From: an uncultured Chromatiaceae bacterium | GTDB taxonomy: Bacteria > Pseudomonadota > Gammaproteobacteria > Tenderiales > Tenderiaceae | DNA: 45,488 bases | Assembly (NCBI GenBank): GCA_945787735.1 | Contig: CALZIQ010000005.1 | Location: forward strand, 9,366-54,853 | Direction: 5' to 3' | Shown here: positions 1 to 7,902 of the stretch, in pieces | Position numbering within the stretch: position 1 is the stretch's first letter | Layout: every line of letters begins with the position of its first letter | The notes under the pieces: generated by a model | Seen by the model: the letters and a program-made list of their open reading frames with translations, nothing else | Told to the model about the DNA's origin: nothing | Database searches by the model: none | Program-made: the position numbers and the translations under genes

Positions 1-1
1 G

Positions 2-94
2 AAACGAGATGCTCATGTCAAAACCATCATTCAGCTAATTTCATTGGCCAGCAAAGACGACACGCCATTGCAACACGTACTTAGCCACATCTAA
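2..94 (+). CDS. C-terminal end of a plus-strand protein, family unknown (partial)
   Basis: Thirty codons are open from base 2 to a TAA at 92-94. The frame encodes a basic then hydrophobic tail beginning KRDAHVKTIIQLIS and ending VLSHI. The composition looks like a genuine helical C-terminus. The pattern of His followed by hydrophobic residues is loosely like the last helix of PTS EIIA-type domains, but that is only a guess. The stop overlaps the stop of the convergent RCC1 gene (91) by a few bases, a common arrangement for real convergent genes. Too little remains to assign a family. Confidence 0.4.
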   Translation, partial: KRDAHVKTIIQLISLASKDDTPLQHVLSHI

Positions 95-2421
95 GCATTT
101 GCTACACACGCTCGCACATTTAAACGGCGCAAACGACGACGCAACCATACAAATCCGCAAGTAACCAGGGTGATTACAGCATCAAGGCTGCCCCCACCAC
201 CACTACTTGCGACAGCATTGCTCGATGGGGCAGCCGATTCTCCAGGCGGCAGTGTAGTATCCGTAACACTGGGTTGAGAGCTATCGTCTAACGAAGTGTC
301 ATCAGTATCACTCGATTGAGAGGTATCGTCTAACGAAGGAACATCAGCAACGGTGGTCACATCCATAATAAAGAGGGGTGTATCCTGCCCTGCCATGCCA
401 TAACCAATCTGGCCATAACCGTTGTCGCCCCATCCCCAGAGTGTGCCATCGCTCTGAATCCCCATGGAAACGGGAGAATCTAATCTCGCTGCAGCCACAC
501 TATTCCATACTATCTCTGTACCAATCTGCACAGGGGATGTCTGATCAGTCGTCGTTTCGTCACCGAGTTGGCCGGAACGGTTGTTACCCCATGCCCATAA
601 CGTTCCATCACTCTGAAGTGCTAACGTATGACCTCTGCCCGCTGCGATGGCATTCCAGTTTGATCCCATACCAACCTGCACCGGAGATGCCTTATCAATC
701 TCTGTTCCATCACCGAGCTGCCCCCCCCAGTTAGCTCCCCATGCCCACAGCGTTCCATCGCTCTTTAGCGCGACAGTGTGATCATAGCCAGCAGAGATAG
801 CAGTCCAGTCAGTCTCCGTGCCGATCTGCTCTGGTTCCTGGTCTGCAACTATTTTCCATAGTGTACCGTCACTTTTAAGTGCCGCACCCACTGCGATGGC
901 GCTCCAGTTAGTGCCCGCGCCAATCTGCACTGGAGTTTGCTGGCCAGCCCTCCATTCCCACAACGTTCCATCGCTCTTAAGCGCAACAGTGAGACTAAAT
1001 CCAGCTGCGACGGCACTCCAATTCATTTCCGTGCCAACCTGTGCTGGAGATGTTTTATCAATCGTCGTGCCGTCACTGCGCTGGCCAGAATCGTAATACC
1101 CCCAAGCCCACAGTGTCCCGTCGCTCTGAATCGCTACGGTATACCTTGCCCCCGCTGATACGGTATTCCAAGTTGCCGTTGTTCCGATCTGGGTAGGGAG
1201 AAACCTGTTCTCTTTTGTTCCATCGCCAAGCTGGCCAAAGACGTTATATCCCCATGCCCACATTGAGCCGTCACTCTGAAGTGCAATGGTATGATCTAAT
1301 CCCATTGCAACTGCACTCCAGATTGTTTCTATGCCAATCTGTACAGGAGAAGAATTGGCTGCGGTCACTCCTCCGCCAAGCTGTCCGAAATCATTGTTCC
1401 CCCATGTCCACAGGGCCCCGTCAGTTTGGATAGCCACGACATGACCATGTAAACTACCCTGCTCTCCCATGAAAGAACCCGCGGCAATAGCCTGCCAAGT
1501 CGTTCCGCTGCCAACCTGAACGGGTGAAGTTCTGTTGGTCGTCGTGCCATCACCAAGCTGACCTGTATCGTTAGCGCCCCATGTCCACAGTGTGCCGTCA
1601 CTCTTGAGTGCCACAGTAAAGTTCAAGCCTGTTGCGATGGCAGTCCAATTCATTGCCGAGCCAATCTTTAACGGAGATGTTTTATCAATCGTCGTACCAT
1701 CACCAAGCTGCCCGGAACTATTGTCACCCCAGGCCCACAGTGTCCCGTCATTTTTAAGCGCTACACTATAGCCCCAGCCCGCTGCCATAGCGCTCCAGTT
1801 TGAATGCGTACCGATCTGCACTGGAGATGGCTTATCAATCGTCGTACCATCACCGAGCTGCCCCCCCCAATTATCTCCCCATGCCCACAGCGTTCCATCA
1901 TTCTGAAGTGCTAGAGTGTGACCACTTCCTGCAGAAATAGTGTTCCAGTTTGTCTCATTACCGACCTGCACTGGGGAGGTGCGCTGCGCGGAACTATAGC
2001 TGCCCCATTCCCACAGTGTCCCGTCATCTTTAAGCGCTACGGTATTTCCCCGGCCAGCAGCTATAACGCTCCAGTTCGTCTCCACGCCAGTTTGTATTGG
2101 TGTTTGACCGGCCCGCCATTCCCACAGCGACCCATCGCCCTTAAGCGCGACAACATCATCCCACCCAGCTGCAGCAGCACTCCAATTTGTCTCCGACCCA
2201 ATCTTGACAGGAGTAAGTTGACCGCCCCCCCACCGCCACAGTGTCCCATCGCTTTTGACCACGACCGTGTGACGGCCACCCGCCGCGATATCTGGGCTTA
2301 TGGCGATGGAAGCTTGCGAAAGCAAAAGAAACAGAAATGCAACGAAATATAAAAAGATATGCCGAATAGTTTCTAAAGAGAATGGCAAAGTTGCACTCTG
2401 TTTCCGATCATTCACTTTCAA
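91..2421 (-). CDS. Exported RCC1-repeat (beta-propeller) protein with GlyGly-CTERM-like tail
   Basis: The 776-residue protein has an N-terminal signal or anchor segment at about residues 20-40 (hydrophobic, ending SQASIA). It then carries fourteen copies of an RCC1-type repeat with the core DGTLWAWG..GQLGDGT. RCC1 repeats normally form seven-bladed propellers, so fourteen suggests two (inference). Repeats 2, 10 and 11 are shortened and lack the GQLGDGT half. A Ser/Thr/Asp-rich linker follows (about 690-735), then GGGGS, a hydrophobic stretch and an Arg cluster (WLRRRLRR). That tail looks like a GlyGly-CTERM sorting signal, although about eight residues follow the Arg cluster. The start is TTG at 2421 (or GTG at 2415); no clear Shine-Dalgarno is seen. 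It lies about 40 bp after the SBBP gene and is probably co-transcribed with it. The ligand is unknown. Confidence 0.85.
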   Translation of the reverse strand: MKVNDRKQSATLPFSLETIRHIFLYFVAFLFLLLSQASIAISPDIAAGGRHTVVVKSDGTLWRWGGGQLTPVKIGSETNWSAAAAGWDDVVALKGDGSLWEWRAGQTPIQTGVETNWSVIAAGRGNTVALKDDGTLWEWGSYSSAQRTSPVQVGNETNWNTISAGSGHTLALQNDGTLWAWGDNWGGQLGDGTTIDKPSPVQIGTHSNWSAMAAGWGYSVALKNDGTLWAWGDNSSGQLGDGTTIDKTSPLKIGSAMNWTAIATGLNFTVALKSDGTLWTWGANDTGQLGDGTTTNRTSPVQVGSGTTWQAIAAGSFMGEQGSLHGHVVAIQTDGALWTWGNNDFGQLGGGVTAANSSPVQIGIETIWSAVAMGLDHTIALQSDGSMWAWGYNVFGQLGDGTKENRFLPTQIGTTATWNTVSAGARYTVAIQSDGTLWAWGYYDSGQRSDGTTIDKTSPAQVGTEMNWSAVAAGFSLTVALKSDGTLWEWRAGQQTPVQIGAGTNWSAIAVGAALKSDGTLWKIVADQEPEQIGTETDWTAISAGYDHTVALKSDGTLWAWGANWGGQLGDGTEIDKASPVQVGMGSNWNAIAAGRGHTLALQSDGTLWAWGNNRSGQLGDETTTDQTSPVQIGTEIVWNSVAAARLDSPVSMGIQSDGTLWGWGDNGYGQIGYGMAGQDTPLFIMDVTTVADVPSLDDTSQSSDTDDTSLDDSSQPSVTDTTLPPGESAAPSSNAVASSGGGGSLDAVITLVTCGFVWLRRRLRRLNVRACVANA

Positions 2422-2461
2422 TGATGGGACAAACGGCCTGCCATAACCATAGGGGCAGCCA

Positions 2462-5188
2462 TTAGACTACCCCTTTGCCCCTAGGGAGTAATCGTTGAAG
2501 ACCAAGTAACAAGAACATAAAGAATGAAATAGCCCCACCACCAGAACTATCGGAGGCACTAGCAGTTATGTTGGAATCTTCCGACTCAATTTGGGTAGCA
2601 TTTATTTCATCTGTAGGTGCTATTTCTTCAGTATTGGAGGCACTATCTGCAGAGCTGGAATCGTCAGCCACAACATCGCTAGTATTGGTTTCATCTGCAG
2701 ATACTGTTTCTTCATCATTTGCAAGCGTTGTCACAGAAAAAGTATCACTGACACCACCAATTGTCACAGTAGTCTGCACTTCTGTTTGATAGCTGCTTGA
2801 TGACATAAGCCGTACCTGCACCGAGTCTGTATTATTCACCACCCCAGGAAGATTGGTGAATTCACCACCATTGATGCTGTACTCTCCACCTGTAATAGTA
2901 ATGTCTGCAGAAGCAGGCAGACCAGATATAGAAATAGCAACCGCACTGGAAGTCACGAGGCTTCCTAGCGCAACGTTATTTATGTCAGGAAAAATAAAGT
3001 TGTCTAGTCCTGCTGATAAGTCGCCATCAAGTTTGATAACAAACATTCTTGGTGTATCGCCCTCGGGCCCAAGAAATTCGATGCCGCCAGCATCACCACT
3101 TGCTGTTGAATATGTATATCCGGCGACAAACACATTTCCTTCGGAATCCAAGGCTAGCCGCCGCACTGTCTCAATACTATGACCGCCGATATAGGTCGAG
3201 GCCAGCAACGACTCTAGCGTAGCATCGAATTTCGCCACATAGGCATCAGCTCGGATTTGCCCATCGGCCGCAGTAATGCCGCCATTAATCGAAGTATTGT
3301 AAGCCCCTGCCGTAGTCGGCAGGTCCTCGGAGTATGTCGTACCACTGATATAAATATTACCTTCAGCATCGGGTAACACACGCCAACCTGAATCATAATC
3401 GTCACCGCCGAAATAAGTCGCGCCTAGCAGCTGAGTCAAATCTGCACTAAACCTAGCGATGTAAACATCTTCGTCTCCACCATTATAGTCGCTATCGAAA
3501 GCGCCAGCTGGGATAGGCAAATTGTTTGAGTCAGTCCGACCTGAGACATAGACACTGCCATCGGCACCGATACTTATTGTCTCTGCTTTTTCATAGTTGC
3601 TGCCACCAAATAAGGTGGCCGCCTGCAGGCTTTGCAGATTGCTATCAAACTTCGCCACAAATACATCGCCACTGGTATTATCATCTTTAAGCTTGCCGTT
3701 ATGGCTGCTGTCATAAGCGCCATCGGTCGTGGGAAAATCAAACGAATCGGCACGTCCCGCGATATAGACACTGCCATCATCGGCAAGGGCAATACCGCGC
3801 GACCCATCCCGCGAAGTACCACCGATAAAGGTCGCCGCAAGAAGCGTCGTTAATTCATTGTTAAACTTGCCGATGTAACCATCACCACCACCGCCATTGT
3901 AGGTTGTATCATAGGCGCCTGGGGTGGTGGGCGTGTCAAAAGAATCCACCCAACCGGTGACAAAGATGTTGCCATCGGCATCAACGTCGATACCGCCAGC
4001 CTCATCCCACCAATCGGCACCGCCTATAAAAGTCGACGCTAATAAATTCTCTAAATTCCCATCAAGCTTGGCAATGACACCATCAGCCATACCATTAAAG
4101 TCTTCATCATAGGCACCGCTCGTTGTCGGATATTCAGTTGACCTGCTCGCCCCGCCAGCAAAGACGTTGCCATTACCATCCAGCACTACGCCAAGAAACC
4201 AGCAATCATTAACATAGGTCGCTGCCAGCAGGTTAAGGTCGTTGTCAAACTTCGCGATTATGCCATCTGAACGACCTGCTTCGAGCTCGACATCATAGGC
4301 CCCAGGCGTTGCCGGGAAATTGTCGGCACCAGTCTGGCCCACAATATAGAGGTTACCTGCGCTATCGGTGGTGGTGCTATAAACAACTATCGAATCGTTT
4401 ATCTCTACGAATGCAGATGCCAGCATCGGATCAATCACCACAGGACGTGACCGATCGTAGCTGCCAAGCGTGAAGCCGTATTCACTGCCAGCCACCTGGT
4501 AAACAACTGGAACCGATTGCTTAGTGCCATCATTCAGCGATTGATAGGCGATGGGTGCGGTAAAACTGACTTTGCCGAGGCCCGTCTCTGCAACAAGCTG
4601 GCCGGCGTCATTCACGTCTAGCGTTTTGATACCATCCATTTTGATCTTGATGGTTTCCGCACTTGCGCCGGGCTTAAGGAAAAACAACTTCTCGACATTG
4701 TCCCCACGTGCATGTAGACGTAGCTCAATGCCTGAATAAACTTCTCCGAAGCTGAGCTCTTGATAGGCGGCGGACTGATGTCGTTGCTTACCTGTGTCAC
4801 TTTTGCTTTGACTTGCACTAATGTAATTGAGCCTGACTGGCGTCGCTTCTTCGCCTTTAAGATCGAGTGTCGACGAACCTTGCAATGATTCTGAGATCAC
4901 CCATCCTTGGCTCTTATTCGCACCGTGACCGGCAAACACATGCAGAATGTCACCGTCGCTAGTAACAGCCACGGTGCCAGCAAAGGTCTTGGTGAAATAT
5001 TCGATGTCTTTGTTTTGGAGTTGCCCATTATTTTTAATAAAGGGCAGATTGGACAATGTATTAACGAGATGTTGTTGCTGCTGAGAATCAACCGACTTGG
5101 CTTCAACAACAGCTATATTGACGAACAAACCCAGTGATAAAACCGTCACCACACCCACTTCAAACAACCGCAAACATGCTACCTTCAT
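2462..5188 (-). CDS. Exported SBBP-type beta-propeller protein with GlyGly-CTERM-like tail
   Basis: From the ATG at 5188 the protein is 908 residues. That start is preferred over upstream codons (to 5272) because AGGAAGGGG lies six bases before it and it opens directly into a signal peptide ending VVEAKS. Next comes an N-terminal domain of the type found before SBBP repeats (NNGQLQNKDIEYF). Seven repeats follow, each about 65-75 residues, of the form GNIYISG..T-S-LPTTAGAY...VAKFD..L..LLA-TYIGG, consistent with one seven-bladed propeller. A possible Ig-like segment, an acidic Ser/Thr/Asp/Glu-rich linker and a tail of SSGGG, hydrophobic residues and basic residues complete it. The tail matches the general layout of GlyGly-CTERM anchors. 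Likely extracellular or surface-held; binding partner unknown. Confidence 0.87.
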   Translation of the reverse strand: MKVACLRLFEVGVVTVLSLGLFVNIAVVEAKSVDSQQQQHLVNTLSNLPFIKNNGQLQNKDIEYFTKTFAGTVAVTSDGDILHVFAGHGANKSQGWVISESLQGSSTLDLKGEEATPVRLNYISASQSKSDTGKQRHQSAAYQELSFGEVYSGIELRLHARGDNVEKLFFLKPGASAETIKIKMDGIKTLDVNDAGQLVAETGLGKVSFTAPIAYQSLNDGTKQSVPVVYQVAGSEYGFTLGSYDRSRPVVIDPMLASAFVEINDSIVVYSTTTDSAGNLYIVGQTGADNFPATPGAYDVELEAGRSDGIIAKFDNDLNLLAATYVNDCWFLGVVLDGNGNVFAGGASRSTEYPTTSGAYDEDFNGMADGVIAKLDGNLENLLASTFIGGADWWDEAGGIDVDADGNIFVTGWVDSFDTPTTPGAYDTTYNGGGGDGYIGKFNNELTTLLAATFIGGTSRDGSRGIALADDGSVYIAGRADSFDFPTTDGAYDSSHNGKLKDDNTSGDVFVAKFDSNLQSLQAATLFGGSNYEKAETISIGADGSVYVSGRTDSNNLPIPAGAFDSDYNGGDEDVYIARFSADLTQLLGATYFGGDDYDSGWRVLPDAEGNIYISGTTYSEDLPTTAGAYNTSINGGITAADGQIRADAYVAKFDATLESLLASTYIGGHSIETVRRLALDSEGNVFVAGYTYSTASGDAGGIEFLGPEGDTPRMFVIKLDGDLSAGLDNFIFPDINNVALGSLVTSSAVAISISGLPASADITITGGEYSINGGEFTNLPGVVNNTDSVQVRLMSSSSYQTEVQTTVTIGGVSDTFSVTTLANDEETVSADETNTSDVVADDSSSADSASNTEEIAPTDEINATQIESEDSNITASASDSSGGGAISFFMFLLLGLQRLLPRGKGVV

Positions 5189-5708
5189 CGTACGCCCCTT
5201 CCTAACATTGTAGTTTTTATGGGCCCTAAACAACTTGGGCTTCTTGTTATTAGTCATTGCGGCGACAGTCATCGCCCATGGCCTGTTTTAATTATGCTTT
5301 GTCAGTATTTCCCCAGCTGAGAACTCAAGTTTTATTATCGTTAAGACGTTACAGCATTTCTCTGGATTTCAAAACAATTAATTTTTAGAACCTTAGAGTT
5401 AAATGAGATATTGCATAATTGCATATCCCGATAGTAGAGCACTAGAATTAATCTGTGACTCCGATGATAATCGACATCAGTCCGCAACTTAGATTTATCT
5501 AAGCGGTTTGCCCACCTAGTGCCCTTGCACCTGCATGGCTAAGCACTAAAATGAAGCTATTTTCTAGGGCCCACCAACTTGCAAACATGCAAGCTTCTCG
5601 AGTCCCTAAGCAGTAACGCAGTGGAGATTTTCAGCACCATCATAGTCGCCGCGCCACATGGAAAGCTATGCGAATAGCGAGCGAGCGCGACGTGTGAATA
5701 AAAAATCA
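5189..5708. other. Gene-free spacer upstream of the SBBP gene
   Basis: AT-rich leader and promoter region of the minus-strand SBBP gene, also lying downstream of the DCC gene. It contains a perfect hairpin (ACTTAGAT-TT-ATCTAAG, about 5489-5506) and a 24-bp element (5661-5684) that recurs at 37796-37819. I find no convincing gene. Confidence 0.5.
5661..5684 (+). repeat. Short dispersed repeat, copy 1
   Basis: The 24 bases reading GAAAGCTATGCGAATAGCGA plus GCGA match 37796-37819 at about 21 of 24 positions. Both copies are intergenic and on the same strand, and no function is evident. Confidence 0.4.
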
Positions 5709-6164
5709 TCACAAAAACCTATCCTGATCATCCTTATCAGGCAGATAGCAGGCTTCGCCGCGGCCAAACCATTTGTAACGATTCCGCCCGATAAAACTAT
5801 AAACTGCATCTCTAACAAAGCCTGGCACCAGACTAAATACATACAAAAGCGGCCAAGGCATTGGCAATTTTTTAAAAGCACGCAAGATGGCTGAAGATTT
5901 TATGAAAACACCATGATCATCTACGAGAACAATTGTAGTTAATTCAGCAATATTAAGCTTATGCTCGCGCATGATGTTTTTCGCCGTTTCTGATTGCAAA
6001 GGTACAAACTGAAAAATGCGCCTTTTATCACGCTTCAAAATAAACTGCACCCAGAACCAACAGAGATTGCAGACTCCGTCGTAAAGAATCACATTCGATA
6101 GTAAATTATCTTGGCCATCTGAAGACGAGTGACCTCTTTCTTCAGGTTTCAAATCCTGCTGCAT
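5709..6164 (-). CDS. DCC-family (DUF393) thiol-disulfide oxidoreductase
   Basis: The 151-residue protein has the family signature DGVCNLC near residues 29-35, with Cys32 and Cys35 forming a CxxC pair. This is followed by the typical W-V-FILKRDK and F-PLQSE segments. The family (YuxK/DCC) is a thioredoxin-fold group thought to catalyse dithiol-disulfide exchange; its substrates are mostly unknown. The gene starts five bases after the end of the HTTM-type membrane gene (6170) and is presumably translated from the same transcript. DCC and HTTM proteins are known genomic neighbours, which supports a joint role at the membrane. The DCC gene itself looks intact. Confidence 0.85.
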   Translation of the reverse strand: MQQDLKPEERGHSSSDGQDNLLSNVILYDGVCNLCWFWVQFILKRDKRRIFQFVPLQSETAKNIMREHKLNIAELTTIVLVDDHGVFIKSSAILRAFKKLPMPWPLLYVFSLVPGFVRDAVYSFIGRNRYKWFGRGEACYLPDKDDQDRFL

Positions 6165-6169
6165 CTCGT

Positions 6170-7216
6170 CTATTTGCCTTTAAAAATTGCATCCCGGTAT
6201 TCCGGCAATCGATGGCCATTGCATACCTGAGGCCGTTTCGTCGCCACGTATCTGAAATGAAACCAGTCTTGCAGCCAAGGAGAAAGGGGCTTGAACACAT
6301 CCGGGTCTGTTGTTCTGTCTGGCGTAATCAATTCAGCTTTGCCATTCCTCTCATACAACACGGCCAGAATTTTTCTATAGTCCTCAGGTGTTTGACTCAA
6401 CATCCTACGAAACTCAATATATGGAATTAACAAACCTTCATCACGTAAAATCAGAAAATATGGATCATTGGATTTCAATATGCGCACAATATCAGTTTGA
6501 TAATCAAAAAGGTAAGGCGGTGATGTAATCAAAATATGATTCGTCTGACCTTGTTCAGTATAGAGATTACTGAACATATTCAAGTTTTGCTCCGTTTTTA
6601 ACCCTATATAAGGCATGGCGCAGTTGAAAAAATACAGCGCAGACAACAGATACAAACCCTTATTTGGGGTAAGTAGCCCTCGCCACGTATTATCCGCTCG
6701 CACAGTGCCATTTCGTGCATAGATGGCAACAGCCCCAATAATACAGACAGATACTAAAACAAACATGCTCAGCGTGGCGTAATAAAAACTCATCAGATCA
6801 AGGGCAAGGATTCCGCCATATAACGCGAGCAGACCCAAAACAAGGGCGGGATAATTCCACCAGTTTTTGGATAAAACAATACCTGCCTTGCCCTTCTGAA
6901 AGCGCGAGACAAAATCTGCCGACAGAAAAAGAAAATGAAGTGAAAATGTCATACTCGAAAAAGCAACGAAAAAGCGATAGCCGTTTAATCCGAGAATAAA
7001 GTGAAACCCTAATCCAAGCACTAGGCCAACATATTTCAGTCTTGGGATAAACAGCATGACGATGATCGCTGTCTCAATAATGAGTGCCGCATAGATGGCG
7101 ATGTAATGCGTCCACAAGGCATCCGCCAGGCCAAAAGGAAGTGGGTATAACTCCCAAAGTTTAACTGCACAGCTCGTTTCAGGATTTAGAAAATCAGTAT
7201 TCAGCTTATGGAACAC
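6170..7216 (-). CDS. HTTM-type membrane protein, C-terminal part (downstream of in-frame stop)
   Basis: The 348-residue frame begins with GTG at 7216, immediately FHKLNTDF, a motif typical of the interior of HTTM (horizontally transferred transmembrane, gamma-carboxylase-related) proteins. Several membrane helices follow, then a soluble region of about 100 residues (EGLLIPYIEFRR... to WFHFRYV). The upstream frame (7220-7645) is in the same phase, separated only by a TAA and a GGC codon. Together they would give a 491-residue protein, close to the normal length of the family. This is therefore best read as one gene interrupted by a nonsense codon. Alternatives are reinitiation at the GTG three bases after the TAA, or a sequencing error. 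Family assignment is good; functional status is unclear. Confidence 0.7.
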   Translation of the reverse strand: MFHKLNTDFLNPETSCAVKLWELYPLPFGLADALWTHYIAIYAALIIETAIIVMLFIPRLKYVGLVLGLGFHFILGLNGYRFFVAFSSMTFSLHFLFLSADFVSRFQKGKAGIVLSKNWWNYPALVLGLLALYGGILALDLMSFYYATLSMFVLVSVCIIGAVAIYARNGTVRADNTWRGLLTPNKGLYLLSALYFFNCAMPYIGLKTEQNLNMFSNLYTEQGQTNHILITSPPYLFDYQTDIVRILKSNDPYFLILRDEGLLIPYIEFRRMLSQTPEDYRKILAVLYERNGKAELITPDRTTDPDVFKPLSPWLQDWFHFRYVATKRPQVCNGHRLPEYRDAIFKGK

Positions 7217-7219
7217 GCC

Positions 7220-7645
7220 TTAAAAATACATAATAGCCAGCATTGCTTTACCAAATGGGGCAAAGGATGCATAGAAATCACCTGGTGTTATACGCAAGAC
7301 ATGTCTTTGCTGCACAAACACATACAGGAATGAGAGCAACATCCCAGTCATCAGGAATAAGCGCATCAAGGTATGGTTCGACACTATCGGCATTGTGTCC
7401 AATGTGGCGGAAAAGCCGAGCAGCACAGAAATAATGAACGGGTATATCAGGCGAGGCTTGAGTACGGCGACTAAACTGAAAAAAGTGGCCAATATGTATA
7501 AGATTCCGGGATCGGTTACGCCGGTTTCACTAATACGTCGTGCAAGATGGAACAAGCAGAATACGGACCACATCCAAATAAAGGCTGTGCCCTGGTCATC
7601 GTATTGGCTGTTATCCGCCTGCCCAGTCTTGAACATCTCTTTCAT
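7220..7645 (-). CDS. HTTM-type membrane protein, N-terminal part (truncated by TAA)
   Basis: The 141-residue frame has three or four hydrophobic segments and ends AMLAIMYF-stop. In intact HTTM proteins the equivalent position continues through an aromatic residue and a short linker into F-H-K-L-N, which is exactly what the next frame encodes. The TAA at 7220-7222 thus most likely replaces a Tyr, Leu or similar codon. As it stands the product would be a truncated membrane fragment. It heads a three-frame operon with the C-terminal half and the DCC oxidoreductase. Confidence 0.65.
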   Translation of the reverse strand: MKEMFKTGQADNSQYDDQGTAFIWMWSVFCLFHLARRISETGVTDPGILYILATFFSLVAVLKPRLIYPFIISVLLGFSATLDTMPIVSNHTLMRLFLMTGMLLSFLYVFVQQRHVLRITPGDFYASFAPFGKAMLAIMYF

Positions 7646-7819
7646 TTGGATATCACTGCCAACAGATTCATTCTAACTCTATGGACATTTCAGTAAGCTT
7701 ACAGCTTTTTCTGCTTGGGCGGGATAAGAGGCTTGCGCTCTGACATCTATGGCAATTTCGTCTGGCGCTTCACAGGCGTCCATAAAACCATTAGAGAAAT
7801 GCAGTTCACGGCTACAGAT

Positions 7820-7866
7820 AAAAAAACAGGCGCTTTTCGTCAGAATCCTGAGAGAAAGCGCCTGTA
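7820..7866 (-). terminator. Rho-independent terminator of the two-domain secreted protein gene
   Basis: A near-perfect stem of 11 bp (arms at 7826-7836 and 7855-7865, ACAGGCGCTTT/AAAGCGCCTGT) is followed, on the minus strand, by a run of seven T (7826-7820). It lies about 40 bases after the stop of the 7903-9903 gene. Confidence 0.85.
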
Positions 7867-7902
7867 AACACTAGGCGATACTATACTTGTGACTTGTCTT
7901 AA

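Noticed and set aside
378-2352. Several plus-strand and alternative-frame open frames across the RCC1 gene
   Set aside because: They follow the repeat period of the RCC1 gene, lack ribosome sites and have low-complexity translations, so they are shadows.
5489-5540. Possible c-di-GMP (GEMM-type) riboswitch upstream of the SBBP gene, prompted by GGGCAAACC and a following stem on the minus strand
   Set aside because: The second conserved half (GCAAAGCC and the GGTAGGTAGC receptor part) is absent.
6170-7645. The split membrane protein as a rhombosortase for the sorted proteins
   Set aside because: The FHKLN motif and overall layout fit the HTTM family; no rhomboid GxSx or catalytic His pattern was seen.
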